From Spirochaetota bacterium (GTDB taxonomy: Bacteria; Spirochaetota; Spirochaetia; Treponematales; Treponemataceae): a stretch of DNA of 6,119 nucleotides. The stretch lies in contig JAKPSR010000245.1 in NCBI GenBank assembly GCA_029571425.1, positions 1 to 6,119 of the forward strand. The letters are read 5' to 3'. A program made the translations under genes and the position numbers. Of this stretch, positions 6,006 to 6,119 are shown piece by piece (within the stretch, counting starts at the first letter, position 1; every line of letters starts with the position of its first letter). Under the pieces are notes generated by a model that worked only from the letters and a program-made list of their open reading frames with translations, did no database searches and had not been told where the DNA came from.

Positions 6006-6119
6006 CTATTCCCCGTCCCGGGACGAAAGCTTTCGCCTGATCGCCTGGGCGAAGCCCATGGCGAGTTCGTCGCGGGTAAGCGCGAGCAGGGATATCCCGG
6101 CCGCCGCGAACACGGCGAG
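6006..6119 (-). CDS. C-terminal end of a probable integral membrane protein (partial)
   Basis: An open minus-strand frame enters from the right edge and ends at TAG (6006-6008), giving 37 residues. It opens with a hydrophobic helix (LAVFAAAGISLLAL), followed by a polar, basic tail (TRDELAMGFAQAIRRKLSSR). A last membrane helix followed by a charged amphipathic tail is common in multispan proteins. The TRDEL-plus-basic-helix ending recalls MATE/Wzx-type polysaccharide flippases, but this is too little to assign a family. It converges on the transporter gene with 98 bases between the stops. Codon choice is GC-rich like its neighbours, which supports real coding despite the short length. Confidence 0.6.
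   Translation of the reverse strand, partial: LAVFAAAGISLLALTRDELAMGFAQAIRRKLSSRDGE

Noticed and set aside
1..6119. Possible mobile element, CRISPR array, tRNA or defence system
   Set aside because: No terminal repeats, transposase or integrase motifs, spaced repeats or tRNA-like folds were seen. The genes are of ordinary chromosomal types with uniform base composition.

Overview
The window is GC-rich, roughly two-thirds by eye, and densely coded. It carries three complete protein genes and the ends of two more. The best guess for the host is a GC-rich spirochete. That guess rests mainly on the long TPR protein, whose size and architecture (TPR array, acidic linker, small conserved-looking C-terminal domain) resemble the spirochete periplasmic flagellar collar protein FlcA. 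This is recognition by eye, not a database result. A myxobacterium-like or other GC-rich Gram-negative host cannot be excluded.

Layout from left to right. (1) Positions 2-307, plus strand: the C-terminal end of a protein finishing in a fibronectin type III domain. (2) Positions 311-3295, plus strand: a 994-residue TPR protein. It starts almost directly after the previous stop and in the same reading frame, so the two genes are almost certainly one transcription unit and may be translationally coupled. (3) Positions 3290-4408, minus strand: an M24-family (Xaa-Pro aminopeptidase/dipeptidase type) metallopeptidase with all five metal ligands. Its stop codon interlocks with the stop of the TPR gene in the palindrome CTATAG. 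(4) Positions 4409-4518: a 110-base divergent control region. It holds a near-consensus promoter for the rightward gene, a weaker opposing promoter candidate for the peptidase, and a leader that can fold over the transporter's ribosome binding site. (5) Positions 4519-5907, plus strand: a 12-helix transporter of the GPH (MelB-like) cation symporter family with an altered cation-site signature. (6) Positions 5908-6005: a convergent spacer with hairpins and an A5/T5 tract. (7) Positions 6006-6119, minus strand: the last 37 codons of a probable membrane protein that continues past the window.

The FnIII and TPR genes probably act together in an envelope or motility structure. The peptidase and transporter are divergently transcribed from overlapping control DNA and may be controlled in opposition, but nothing in the sequence ties their substrates together. 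There are no tRNA or rRNA genes, CRISPR arrays, insertion sequences or phage genes, and no gene-free stretch over about 110 bases. This looks like ordinary chromosomal DNA. The features most worth following are the spirochete-type TPR protein with its unnamed C-terminal domain, the candidate RNA switch in the transporter leader, and the substituted cation site in the transporter.
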